Shown: one piece after another, positions 1-6,594 of the stretch | How the letters are laid out: the number at the start of each line of letters is the position of its first letter | Numbering within the stretch: the stretch's first letter is position 1 | Program-made: the position numbers and the translations under genes | Assembly: GCA_049589355.1 (NCBI GenBank) | Contig: JBAWAP010000278.1 | Coordinates: forward strand, 1-9,866 | Length of the DNA stretch: 9,866 bases | Source of the DNA: JBAWAP01 sp049589355 | GTDB lineage: Bacteria; Chloroflexota; Anaerolineae; VGOG01 | Reading direction: 5' to 3' | Notes under the pieces: model-generated | Told to the model about the DNA's origin: nothing | Databases searched by the model: none | The model's input: the letters and a program-made list of their open reading frames with translations, nothing else

Positions 1-854
1 GCCTTGTTGGGCTGCACCACGATGCTAGTCAGATTGCTCACCAGCCGGCTGGCGGGATAAAGCATGCGGGTGTTGATACCGGTCGTCACGCCAAAGACGT
101 CACGGCGGGTGTGCAAGGCCATCACCACTTCCTCCAACGAAGTGTTGCCAGCTCGTTCGCCGATGCCATTGATGGTACATTCCACCTGGCGAGCGCCGTT
201 GGCAACACCCGCTAGCGAGTTGGCCGTGGCCATCCCCAGATCGTTGTGGCAGTGCACGGAGATAGTTGCCTTGTGAATGTTGGGTACGTTCTCTGCGATG
301 CCCCGGATCAACGCGCCCCACTCCGGGGGAGTGGTGTAGCCTGTGGTGTCGGGGATGTTGACTACGGTCGCACCGGCATCAATCACCGCCTCCAGCACGC
401 GGTAGAGATACTCAGGGTCGGCCCGGCCAGCGTCCTCGGTATAGTACTGCACGTCCTCGACGAAGCGCTTGGCGTACTCGACTGCCTCCACGCCTTGCTC
501 CAGCGCCTTCTGGCGCGTGGTCCGCAGCTTGTACTGGATGTGCACGTCGGACACGCCCAGACCAGTGTGGATGCGAGGTCGTGCCGCCCCCTGCAATGCT
601 TCAGCGGCTACGTCAATGTCCTTCTGATTGGCCCGCGTCAGGCCGCAGATGACGCAGTTGCGAATCTCCTTGGAGATGCGTTGTACGGCCCTGAAGTCGC
701 CTGGCGAGGAGATGGGAAAGCCGGCCTCGATGATGTCCACGCCCATCTGCTCCAACAGATGGGCGATTTCTACCTTCTCATCTACGTTGAGAGCCGCACC
801 GGGCGATTGCTCTCCATCGCGCAGGGTAGTGTCGAAAATCAAGACTTTGTCCAT
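1..854 (-). CDS. leuA: 2-isopropylmalate synthase, 5' part (3' end beyond window)
   Basis: This is the N-terminal 284 codons of a LeuA-type acyltransferase; the frame is still open at base 1. The enzyme condenses acetyl-CoA with 2-oxoisovalerate, the first committed step of leucine synthesis. The TIM-barrel (HMGL-like) domain shows the opening motif DTTLRDGEQSPG with Arg12 and Asp13 (catalytic and metal sites). It also shows HCHNDLG with metal ligands His201 and His203, and GIGERAGN at residues 230-237. The ATG at 854 is chosen because it begins the conserved MDKVLIFDTTLRDGEQ, with a GGAGG about 12 nt upstream. It follows the ilvC stop by 24 nt, so it is probably cotranscribed and draws on the 2-oxo acid made by the genes upstream. 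The C-terminal leucine-binding regulatory domain would lie outside the window. Citramalate or homocitrate synthase are related alternatives, but the ilv context and motifs favour LeuA. Confidence 0.93.
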   Translation of the reverse strand, partial: MDKVLIFDTTLRDGEQSPGAALNVDEKVEIAHLLEQMGVDIIEAGFPISSPGDFRAVQRISKEIRNCVICGLTRANQKDIDVAAEALQGAARPRIHTGLGVSDVHIQYKLRTTRQKALEQGVEAVEYAKRFVEDVQYYTEDAGRADPEYLYRVLEAVIDAGATVVNIPDTTGYTTPPEWGALIRGIAENVPNIHKATISVHCHNDLGMATANSLAGVANGARQVECTINGIGERAGNTSLEEVVMALHTRRDVFGVTTGINTRMLYPASRLVSNLTSIVVQPNK

Positions 855-869
855 TGGTAATCTGTGTTC

Positions 870-883
870 CTCCAACCTCTAAC
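870..883. repeat. two heptanucleotide units at the ilvC stop
   Basis: On the minus strand this reads GTTAGAG GTTGGAG. It is two 7-nt units resembling the longer arrays in the other operon gaps (consensus TTRGANA). The ilvC stop codon TAG is inside the first unit and the leuA ribosome-binding GGAGG is at the edge of the second. Two units alone could be chance; the call rests on similarity with the arrays at 1951-2036, 2535-2555 and 4251-4311. Confidence 0.45.
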
Positions 884-1934
884 TCCCCCAATTCTCTGGC
901 CGAAGCGCGCGAACTGCAGTGCCTGCTCGCCACATCTCCGATTCCCGCATCTCACGCAGTTCGGCGTCCAGCTTTTCCTTATAGTCGGGCGCGCTGTTGG
1001 CTTCGAGGACGATCCGCGTTTGTTCACCGGAGACAACACTTTCGTACAGTTCCTCGAAGACCGGCTCGACCGCCTCTCGGAACTTGTGACGCCAGTCGAG
1101 CGCGCCGCGCTGGGCCGTTGTGCTGCAATTGGCGTACATCCAATCCATGCCGTTCTTATCTACCAGCCGGATCAGGCTCTGGGTCAGTTCCTCGACGGTT
1201 TCGTTGAACGCCTCGCTTGGGCTATGCCCGTTCTTGCGGAGCAGGTTGTACTGGGCCTCCATGATGCCGGCGAGCGCGCCCATCAAGACCCCTCTTTCCC
1301 CCGTGAGGTCGCTGTGTACCTCCTTCTCAAACGTGGTGCGGAAAAGGTAGCCCGAACCAATGGCCATGCCGAGGGCCAGGGTTCGCTCCGTAGCACGGCC
1401 CGTGTAGTCCTGATGCACAGCGTAGCTACTATTGATGCCGCTACCGGCGAGAAAGTTGGCCCGCACGCTGGTCCCCGACCCCTTGGGCGCTACCATGATG
1501 ACGTCCACAAACTCAGGGGGAACGATGCCTGTCTGATCGCCATACACGATTGAGAACCCGTGAGAGAAGTACAGCGCATCTCCCTCCTTCAGGCGGGGCT
1601 TTATCTGGGGCCACGTCATCATCTGAGCGGCATCAGAGACCAAGTACTGAACAATGGTACCTCTTTCCGCGGCTTCTTCGAGCGAGAAGAGCGTTTTGCC
1701 GGGCTCCCATCCATCCTTCAGGGCCTTTTCCCAGCAAGCTTTGTCACCGCCCCACTGTCCCACAATGACGTTGATGCCATTCTCCTTCATGTTAAGAGAT
1801 TGTGCCGGCCCCTGCACCCCATAACCCAAGACGGCGACAACTTCATCGCTTAGAACTTCACGGGCTTTCTCCAGTGGAAACTCGTTTCTCGTGATGACCT
1901 CTTCTACTGTCCCTCCGAAATCAATCTTGGCCAT
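879..1934 (-). CDS. ilvC: ketol-acid reductoisomerase (NADP+)
   Basis: The 351-residue product is a class I (short) KARI. It converts 2-acetolactate and 2-aceto-2-hydroxybutyrate to the dihydroxy acids using Mg2+ and NAD(P)H. The N-terminal Rossmann domain has GYGVQG at residues 37-42, and YFSHGF includes His125. The knotted C-terminal domain carries the metal ligands Asp209 and Glu213 (SDLTGERG) and Glu245 and Glu249 (NETVEEL), followed by the substrate-binding motif CSTTAQRGALDW. The start at 1934 (MAKIDFGG) is chosen because AAGGAGG stands 6 nt before it. An in-frame upstream start at 1991 would add 19 residues encoded by repeat DNA. The wording of the motifs (GYGVQGPAQSLNMK, ANCSTTAQRG, RPEN at the end) follows the Bacteroidetes/plant-like branch as I recall it, rather than the usual GYGSQGHA form. 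It lies between ilvN (81 nt gap) and leuA (24 nt gap). Confidence 0.96.
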   Translation of the reverse strand: MAKIDFGGTVEEVITRNEFPLEKAREVLSDEVVAVLGYGVQGPAQSLNMKENGINVIVGQWGGDKACWEKALKDGWEPGKTLFSLEEAAERGTIVQYLVSDAAQMMTWPQIKPRLKEGDALYFSHGFSIVYGDQTGIVPPEFVDVIMVAPKGSGTSVRANFLAGSGINSSYAVHQDYTGRATERTLALGMAIGSGYLFRTTFEKEVHSDLTGERGVLMGALAGIMEAQYNLLRKNGHSPSEAFNETVEELTQSLIRLVDKNGMDWMYANCSTTAQRGALDWRHKFREAVEPVFEELYESVVSGEQTRIVLEANSAPDYKEKLDAELREMRESEMWRAGTAVRALRPENWGS

Positions 1935-1950
1935 TTTGCCCTCCTTGGTT

Positions 1951-2036
1951 TGGATATTAGATACTGGATATTGGTATCGGCCAAGCCCCAATATCCAATC
2001 TCCAATATCTAATCTCTAATTTCTAATTTCTAATTT
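1951..2036. repeat. heptanucleotide inverted-repeat array, ilvN-ilvC gap
   Basis: From 1988 to 2036 there are seven exact 7-nt units on the plus strand: CCAATAT, CCAATCT, CCAATAT, CTAATCT and three of CTAATTT. Bases 1951-1974 are an inverted copy of 1988-2011, with 20 of 24 positions matching and a 13-nt loop (1975-1987), so the mRNA can fold into a long hairpin. The last three units (2016-2036) lie inside ilvN: read on the minus strand they encode exactly K-L-E-I-R-N-stop. The array therefore forms the 3' end of ilvN. It ends about 16 nt before the ilvC ATG, just upstream of its ribosome-binding site. Confidence 0.9.
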
Positions 2037-2522
2037 CTTTCGCCCATTGTTGCCCCGCACCATCGCTACCCTTCCGGTGCGTACCATCTCTCGAATGCCG
2101 AAGGGACGCAGTAGGTTCGCCAGAGAATCCACCTTGTCCTCTGTGCCAGTGATCTCGATCATCAACGAATCGGGGGCCACATCCACTACCTTAGCTCGGA
2201 AGATGTCCACCAAGCCAGTGATCTCAGAGCGGGTCACGCCGCTGGCCGTCACTTTTATCAAGGCCAACTCTCGGATCACCGCTGGTTCGTCGGTCACATT
2301 AGTGACCTTGGTGACGTTGATCAGCTTGTAGAGTTGCTTTTCCACCTGCTCAATGATGGTACTGTCCCCTTCAGAGACGATAGTCATGCGAGAGATGCCC
2401 GGCGTCTCGCTGTGGCCGACGGTCAGGCTCTCGATGTTGAAGTTACGGCGGCGGAAAAGGCTGGAAATCCGGTTCAACACGCCGGGTTTATCTTCCATCA
2501 AAGCTACCAGAGTGTGTCTCAT
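2016..2522 (-). CDS. ilvN: acetolactate synthase, small regulatory subunit
   Basis: The 168-residue product is the regulatory subunit that activates the IlvB catalytic subunit and confers feedback inhibition, typically by valine. An N-terminal ACT domain covers about residues 3-75, with the family-typical DKPGVLNRISSLFRRRNFNIESL. The C-terminal small-subunit domain covers about residues 84-157 (ELALIKV through FGIREMVRTG). Length matches the usual 160-170 residues. The ATG at 2522 (MRHTLVALMEDKPG) is the family start and has a G-rich site (GAGGGGGG) upstream. The gene follows ilvB by 27 nt, the usual pairing for this holoenzyme. The last residues, KLEIRN, and the TAG stop come from three copies of a 7-nt repeat, so the native C-terminus has probably been replaced or extended by the repeat. 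Confidence 0.96.
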   Translation of the reverse strand: MRHTLVALMEDKPGVLNRISSLFRRRNFNIESLTVGHSETPGISRMTIVSEGDSTIIEQVEKQLYKLINVTKVTNVTDEPAVIRELALIKVTASGVTRSEITGLVDIFRAKVVDVAPDSLMIEITGTEDKVDSLANLLRPFGIREMVRTGRVAMVRGNNGRKKLEIRN

Positions 2523-2534
2523 TTGATTCCCCCC

Positions 2535-2555
2535 TCTAATTTCTAATATCTAATC
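2535..2555. repeat. three heptanucleotide units, ilvB-ilvN gap
   Basis: Three perfect-period 7-nt units on the plus strand: TCTAATT, TCTAATA, TCTAATC. On the minus strand these read as repeated ATTAGA. The ilvB stop codon TAG (2550-2552) is inside the first minus-strand unit, and the array runs almost into the ilvN ribosome-binding site. Same family as the arrays in the neighbouring gaps. Confidence 0.8.
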
Positions 2556-4235
2556 CTCAACCTGCGGCCTCCGCAGCATGTCACCGATGGAGCCGCCGGG
2601 CTTGACTATAGGGTAAACGTTCTCCTCCTGCTCGATAATGAAGTCAATCAGAACTGGACCGTCGGTCGCCATGGCCTGCTCGATAGTAGGAATCACCTGG
2701 CTTTTCTCCCTCACCGTGAAGCCAGGGATGCCATAGGCCTCCGCCACCTTGGCAAAGTCAGGCCCCAGGAGAGGCGTGCCAGAATAGCGTCCCTCGAAGA
2801 ACAGTTGCTGCCATTGGCGCACCATGCCCAGGAACCCATTGTTAAGGATAGCCATCTTGAGAGGCAGCTTCTCCTGAACTACCGTAGCCAATTCCTGGAT
2901 TGTCATCTGGAAGCCCCCATCGCCGGCAGTAGCCCAGACCATCTCCTCAGGCTTTCCCATTTGGACCCCGATAGCGGCAGGCAGAGCAAAGCCCATAGTG
3001 CCCAGGCCCCCTGAGGAGATCAGGCCACGCGTTTTATGGTGGAAGAAGTACTGGGCCTCCCACATTTGATTCTGCCCCACGTCACTGACCATGATGGCAT
3101 TGCCTCTGGTGGCGTGCCAGATGTGGCGGACAACGTATTGGGGTATGAGAGCGTCGGTCTCCTGTTCCAAAACGTCACGTTTGGCTGACTCAACACGCCA
3201 TTCACTAATCTTGCTTATCCAAGCTGGATGGCTGGCTGGTTCGATCAGGGGGAGGAGGGCTTGTAGAATATTCTTGAGATCGCCGACGACGGGCAGGTCC
3301 ACCTTTACGTTTTTGCCGATCTCGGCTGGATCTATGTCAACGTGGATGATCTTGGCATGGGGGGCAAAGGAGTTCACGGACCCCGTAAGCCGGTCGTCAA
3401 AGCGGCTGCCTAAAGCAACAACTAGGTCAGCCTCTTGGAGGGTCTTGTTGGCATAGGCCTCGCCGTGCATGCCTCCCATTCCCAAACAGAGAGGATGAGT
3501 TTCGGGGATGGTGCTGAGACCGAGCAGGGTGTTGACCACCGGAATCTGGGCTTTTTCCACCAACTCTCTTAGCTCGGCTTCGGCGCCGGCGAGCATCACC
3601 CCATGGCCGGCGATGATAAGAGGGCTCTGGGCCTCATTGATGAGCTGGGCAGCCTGCTTGATCTGGCGTCGGTTGCCGGTCAGGGTAGGTCGGTAGCCGG
3701 GAAGGTTCACCTCCTCCGGATACTCATATTCCAGGCTGGCGGCCTGTACGTCCTTGGCGATGTCAATCAACACCGGCCCAGGCCGTCCCGTGCGAGCGAT
3801 GTAGAAAGCCTCTTTGATGGTCATAGCCAGCTCGTTGATGTCCGTCACCAGGTAGTTATGCTTGGTGATGGGCAAAGTGATACCGGTGATGTCCACCTCC
3901 TGAAAAGCGTCCTTGCCGATGAAAGGAGTGGCTACCTGGCCAGTGATGGCTACCACCGGCGAGGAATCCATGTACGCCGTAGCGATGCCAGTCACCAGGT
4001 TGGTGGCCCCCGGCCCCGAGGTGGCCATGCAGACCCCTACTTTGCCCGTGACCCGCGCGTACCCGTCGGCAGCGTGAGCCGCGGCCTGTTCGTGGCGCAT
4101 CAGGACGTGATGGATGGGATAATCGGGCAGGGCATGATAGAGATGGATGACCGCCCCCCCCGAAATGCCGAATACCACCTCTACCCCCTCCCGCGCCAAA
4201 CTCTCCCAGACGATCTGGGCTCCAGTTAGCTTCAT
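2550..4235 (-). CDS. ilvB: acetolactate synthase, large catalytic subunit
   Basis: The 561-residue product is a ThDP-dependent acetohydroxyacid synthase, making 2-acetolactate for valine/leucine and 2-aceto-2-hydroxybutyrate for isoleucine. The Pyr domain contains the ThDP-activating Glu49 in RHEQAAAHAADGYAR and the GPGATN loop. The central FAD-binding domain spans about residues 190-330 and includes GSRFDDRLTG. The C-terminal PP domain has the Mg-ThDP motif from GDG (438-440) to NN (465-466), followed by GMVRQWQ. This FDDR and MVRQWQ combination is typical of anabolic, FAD-containing AHAS rather than the catabolic AlsS. The ATG at 4235 has GGAGG 7 nt upstream. It is followed by ilvN and preceded by the orphan aminotransferase-domain gene across a 76-nt repeat-filled gap. 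Length is normal and the frame is intact. Confidence 0.97.
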   Translation of the reverse strand: MKLTGAQIVWESLAREGVEVVFGISGGAVIHLYHALPDYPIHHVLMRHEQAAAHAADGYARVTGKVGVCMATSGPGATNLVTGIATAYMDSSPVVAITGQVATPFIGKDAFQEVDITGITLPITKHNYLVTDINELAMTIKEAFYIARTGRPGPVLIDIAKDVQAASLEYEYPEEVNLPGYRPTLTGNRRQIKQAAQLINEAQSPLIIAGHGVMLAGAEAELRELVEKAQIPVVNTLLGLSTIPETHPLCLGMGGMHGEAYANKTLQEADLVVALGSRFDDRLTGSVNSFAPHAKIIHVDIDPAEIGKNVKVDLPVVGDLKNILQALLPLIEPASHPAWISKISEWRVESAKRDVLEQETDALIPQYVVRHIWHATRGNAIMVSDVGQNQMWEAQYFFHHKTRGLISSGGLGTMGFALPAAIGVQMGKPEEMVWATAGDGGFQMTIQELATVVQEKLPLKMAILNNGFLGMVRQWQQLFFEGRYSGTPLLGPDFAKVAEAYGIPGFTVREKSQVIPTIEQAMATDGPVLIDFIIEQEENVYPIVKPGGSIGDMLRRPQVED

Positions 4236-4250
4236 AACTTCCTCCTAACG

Positions 4251-4311
4251 TGGAGATTGGAGATTGGATATTGGAGGTTGGACTTCCACCTTCCAACTTC
4301 CAACTTCCAAC
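4251..4311. repeat. heptanucleotide inverted-repeat array upstream of ilvB
   Basis: On the plus strand there are four units (TGGAGAT, TGGAGAT, TGGATAT, TGGAGGT), then TGGAC, then four oppositely oriented units (TTCCACC and three of TTCCAAC). The two halves are complementary at about five of seven positions per unit, so the transcript could form a long hairpin between the preceding stop codon (4312-4314) and the ilvB ribosome-binding site (about 4241-4246). The array fills nearly the whole gap. No terminator-like T-run follows it, so it is not called a terminator. Confidence 0.85.
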
Positions 4312-4704
4312 TTACGGCCCTACAAAGTGAGACGAAGGCGTTCCGTTGGCCCGGGAGGCGAGGTCCATGTATTTAACGATGAGCCTTCCCAGGCGCTTGA
4401 TGCCCTCCTCAATCTCGTTGGGCTCTAAATGAGAGAAATGGAGGATCGCGGTATTGCGTTCATCGTAAGCAACTGGGCCGGGAGTGAAGACCACCCCCTC
4501 TTGTTCGGACAATCTCAGCAATTCCCCAGGGTCAATTTCCAGGGGTAGGATCACCCAGAGGGGAGCATTGCCCTGCGGAGAGACCCAGCCGACTACGTGA
4601 GGAAAATGCTGCCGCGCGGCCCGGAAGACGGCATCGCGTTGCTCCTCCCGAGCGCCCAAAGGGTTGTGGCTCTCGTAAACGAAACGGATGTGGTTCTTCA
4701 TCAT
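4312..4704 (-). CDS. orphan C-terminal domain of a fold-type I PLP aminotransferase
   Basis: The 130-residue product resembles only the small C-terminal domain of LysN/MocR-like class I aminotransferases, whose full length is about 400 residues. Matching landmarks are REEQRDAVFRAARQHFP, VSPQGNAPLWVILP, EEGVVFTPG and EPNEIEEGIKRLGRL. The large PLP-binding domain with the catalytic lysine is absent. The conserved arginine that holds the substrate carboxylate (family wording NxxRLxFS) is Ile in NTAILHFS, so aminotransferase activity is not expected. It has its own AAGGAGG site directly after the ilvD stop (10-nt gap). ATG codons at 4704 and 4701 are both possible; 4701 has the better spacing. 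It sits cleanly between ilvD and ilvB in an intact frame, which argues for a kept function, perhaps ligand binding or a protein partner role. A degraded remnant is the alternative. Family assignment is from recognisable motifs, not a search. Confidence 0.75.
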   Translation of the reverse strand: MMKNHIRFVYESHNPLGAREEQRDAVFRAARQHFPHVVGWVSPQGNAPLWVILPLEIDPGELLRLSEQEGVVFTPGPVAYDERNTAILHFSHLEPNEIEEGIKRLGRLIVKYMDLASRANGTPSSHFVGP

Positions 4705-4714
4705 TGCCCTCCTT

Positions 4715-6376
4715 TCAGCTTTTGAAAACCGCCCCTGTGCTGGCCGAAGTGACGGCCTCGGCGTAGCGCTTGAGGTAACCGGCCTTTACCCTGGGCTGCC
4801 AGGGGTGCAGATCGGCCAGGCGACTGCTGATCTCCCCCTCTGCCAGCTCCAGGTTCAGGGAATAGGCGGGGATGTCAATGGCGATGAGGTCGCCATCCTT
4901 CACGATGGCTATTGGCCCACCTGCCGCCGCCTCGGGCGAGATATGGCCAATGGCTGCCCCACGCGTGGCCCCAGAGAAACGGCCGTCGGTGAGAAGGGCC
5001 ACCTGATCGTCAAGGCCCATGCCCGACAATAGAGAAGTGGGCGTCAGCATCTCCCGCATACCGGGACCACCTTTAGGTCCCTCGTAACGGATGACGATAA
5101 CGTCCCCCGGCTCGAAATCCCCCTCCATGATGGCCTTGGTAGCTTTCTCCTCCGACTCGAAGACCCTGGCCGGGCCACGGTGGGTCAGCATTTGGGGAGC
5201 CACGGCAGCTCTCTTGACCACGGCCCCATCGGGGGCCAAGTTACCGAAGAGAATGGCCAGCCCCCCGGCGGCTGAATAGGGGTCCTCCGGGGATCGGATG
5301 ACATCCCGGTCCAGAACCCCTACGCCGGTCAGGTTCTGCCCTACCGACCGACCGGTAACGGTCAGCGCCCCTTCGTGCAGTAGACCAACACTGGCCAGTT
5401 GAGCCATCACTGCTGGGATGCCTCCGGCTCGGTCCAGGTCTTCCAGGTGGTAATGGCCGGCCGGGCTGATCTTGCACAGATGGGGCGTGCGAGCGCTGAA
5501 GTCGTTCAATTGAGCCAGGGGGAAAGCGATGCCCACCTCATGGGCGATGGCCAAGAGGTGCAAGACGGAATTGGTAGAGCCGCCCAGGGCCATATCCACG
5601 GCGAAGGCGTTCTCGAAGGCAGCCTGGGTCAGTATGTCCGAAGGTTTGATATCCTTTTCGAGGAGCTGCATTATCTGGCGACCTGCCTCCTTGGCCAACC
5701 TCAGGCGGGCCGCGTCTGTAGCCAGGATGGTGCCATTGCCAGGAAGGCCCATGCCCAGAGCCTCGGTCAGGCAGTTCATGGTATTGGCAGTGAACAGGCC
5801 AGCGCACGAACCACAACCTGGGCAAGCCGCCCGCTCCAAGCGGTCCAACTCATCGGCCGACATCTGGCCACGGGCCACCGCCCCCACGGCCATGAAGACC
5901 GTGTTAACGTCAATGGCCTCATCGCCAAGGCGACCAGCCAGCATGGGGCCGCCGCTGACCACAATGGTAGGAACGTTAATGCGGGCCGCAGCCATGAGCA
6001 TGCCAGGGACGATCTTATCGCAATTAGTGACGAGGACCAAGGCATCGAAGAGGTGGGCCTGGGCCACGATCTCTACCGAGTCGGCGATGAGCTCTCGGCT
6101 GGGCAGGGAGTATTTCATGCCCGGGTGGTTCATGGCCAGCCCGTCGCAGACGCCGACGGTGGAGCACTCAAAGGGGGTGCCGCCAGCCATGTGGACGCCG
6201 GCAGCGGCGGCAGCAGCGACTTGGCGCAGGTGAGTGTGGCCGGGGATGATCTCGTTGAACGAGTTGATGATCCCTACGAAAGGCTGATCCATCTCACGAT
6301 CAGTGCAGCCCACCGCACGCAGGAGAGAGCGATGAGGGGCCCGCTCTATCCCCTGTTTTAAGGCTTTGCTTCTCAC
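4715..6376 (-). CDS. ilvD: dihydroxy-acid dehydratase
   Basis: The 553-residue product belongs to the IlvD/Edd family. It dehydrates 2,3-dihydroxyisovalerate and its isoleucine-pathway homologue to the 2-oxo acids, using an Fe-S cluster and Mg2+. Visible motifs are GIINSFNEIIPGH near residue 40, CSTVGVCDGLAMNHPGM at about 71-87, VTNCDKIVPGM with Cys119, and PGCGSCAGLFTANTMNCLTEALG with Cys178 and Cys181 (likely cluster ligands). The C-terminal half has GGLAILFGNLAPDGAVVK, RYEGPKGGPGM and TDGRFSGATRG, all usual for the family. Translation starts at GTG (6374-6376) with AGGAGG 9 nt upstream; the next residues (MRSKALKQGIERAPHRSLLRA) fit the family N-terminus. It is the first structural gene after the attenuator, so its expression should follow leader-peptide control. 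Assignment to ilvD rather than sugar-acid dehydratase rests on the ilv neighbours and length. Confidence 0.96.
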   Translation of the reverse strand: MRSKALKQGIERAPHRSLLRAVGCTDREMDQPFVGIINSFNEIIPGHTHLRQVAAAAAAGVHMAGGTPFECSTVGVCDGLAMNHPGMKYSLPSRELIADSVEIVAQAHLFDALVLVTNCDKIVPGMLMAAARINVPTIVVSGGPMLAGRLGDEAIDVNTVFMAVGAVARGQMSADELDRLERAACPGCGSCAGLFTANTMNCLTEALGMGLPGNGTILATDAARLRLAKEAGRQIMQLLEKDIKPSDILTQAAFENAFAVDMALGGSTNSVLHLLAIAHEVGIAFPLAQLNDFSARTPHLCKISPAGHYHLEDLDRAGGIPAVMAQLASVGLLHEGALTVTGRSVGQNLTGVGVLDRDVIRSPEDPYSAAGGLAILFGNLAPDGAVVKRAAVAPQMLTHRGPARVFESEEKATKAIMEGDFEPGDVIVIRYEGPKGGPGMREMLTPTSLLSGMGLDDQVALLTDGRFSGATRGAAIGHISPEAAAGGPIAIVKDGDLIAIDIPAYSLNLELAEGEISSRLADLHPWQPRVKAGYLKRYAEAVTSASTGAVFKS

Positions 6377-6566
6377 TTCTTGTTGCCTCCTCTCAATGGC
6401 TTATAAGCAAAATGCCTCGGCCCTCACGGTCAATGAGACAGCTTGTGGGCAAAGGCATCATTGCAAAATCGTCGTCATAGACGTCAAAGAGCAGGTTACC
6501 CCTGACCTGCTTAATCGTTATCCAGTTGCACGAACGCGGTTCAGCTCATTCCTCTGCTGGTAACGC
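6377..6566 (-). other. untranslated segment between attenuator and ilvD
   Basis: This is 190 nt of leader RNA between the attenuator and the ilvD GTG. It contains a 7-bp hairpin, AGCAGGT (6511-6505) with ACCTGCT (6496-6490) and an 8-nt loop, without a convincing U-run. A short ORF at 6461-6393 (22 codons, ATGATG start, TGA stop 16 nt before ilvD) contains Ile-Leu-Leu-Ile near its end but has no visible ribosome-binding site. The ilvD AGGAGG is at about 6386-6391. I see no other gene here. Confidence 0.6.
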
Positions 6567-6568
6567 AA

Positions 6569-6594
6569 AAGAGCCTCCCGGTTGGGAGGCTCTT
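6569..6594 (-). terminator. intrinsic terminator of the ilv attenuator
   Basis: On the minus strand AAGAGCCTCCC (6594-6584) pairs perfectly with GGGAGGCTCTT (6579-6569), giving an 11-bp, GC-rich stem with the four-base loop AACC. It is followed by a short U-run (TTTT ending at 6567). It stands 33 nt after the leader-peptide stop and about 190 nt before ilvD. The position inside the leader, rather than after a gene, marks it as a conditional terminator. On the plus strand the hairpin is not followed by Ts, so it works only for the ilv transcript. Confidence 0.9.

Noticed and set aside
246..860. Long plus-strand open frame opposite leuA
   Set aside because: It is the antisense shadow of a clearly conserved gene, has no recognisable domain, and lies fully opposite leuA coding sequence.
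1935..1991. Upstream start for ilvC adding 19 residues
   Set aside because: The extension is encoded by repeat DNA and has no family similarity, while the ATG at 1934 has a strong ribosome-binding site and the conserved N-terminus.
1951..2036. CRISPR-like repeat array
   Set aside because: Units are 7 nt in direct tandem with no spacers; this is a simple heptanucleotide repeat.
3856..4296. Alternative minus-strand frame overlapping the start of ilvB
   Set aside because: It is glycine/histidine/arginine-rich out-of-frame translation of ilvB and starts inside the repeat array.
5399..6361. 320-codon plus-strand open frame opposite ilvD
   Set aside because: It mirrors a GC-rich conserved coding region on the other strand; the translation shows no known motifs.
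6490..6511. 7-bp hairpin between attenuator and ilvD as a second terminator
   Set aside because: The stem is short, the loop is eight bases, and only a weak CTTTG follows, so I do not call it a terminator.
6529..6541. GAACCGCGTTC resembling the ACCGCG core of a T-box riboswitch upstream of ilvD
   Set aside because: It lies after, not before, the terminator, is a small palindrome by itself, and I see no specifier stem or full T-box consensus. The leader-peptide attenuator explains the region better.
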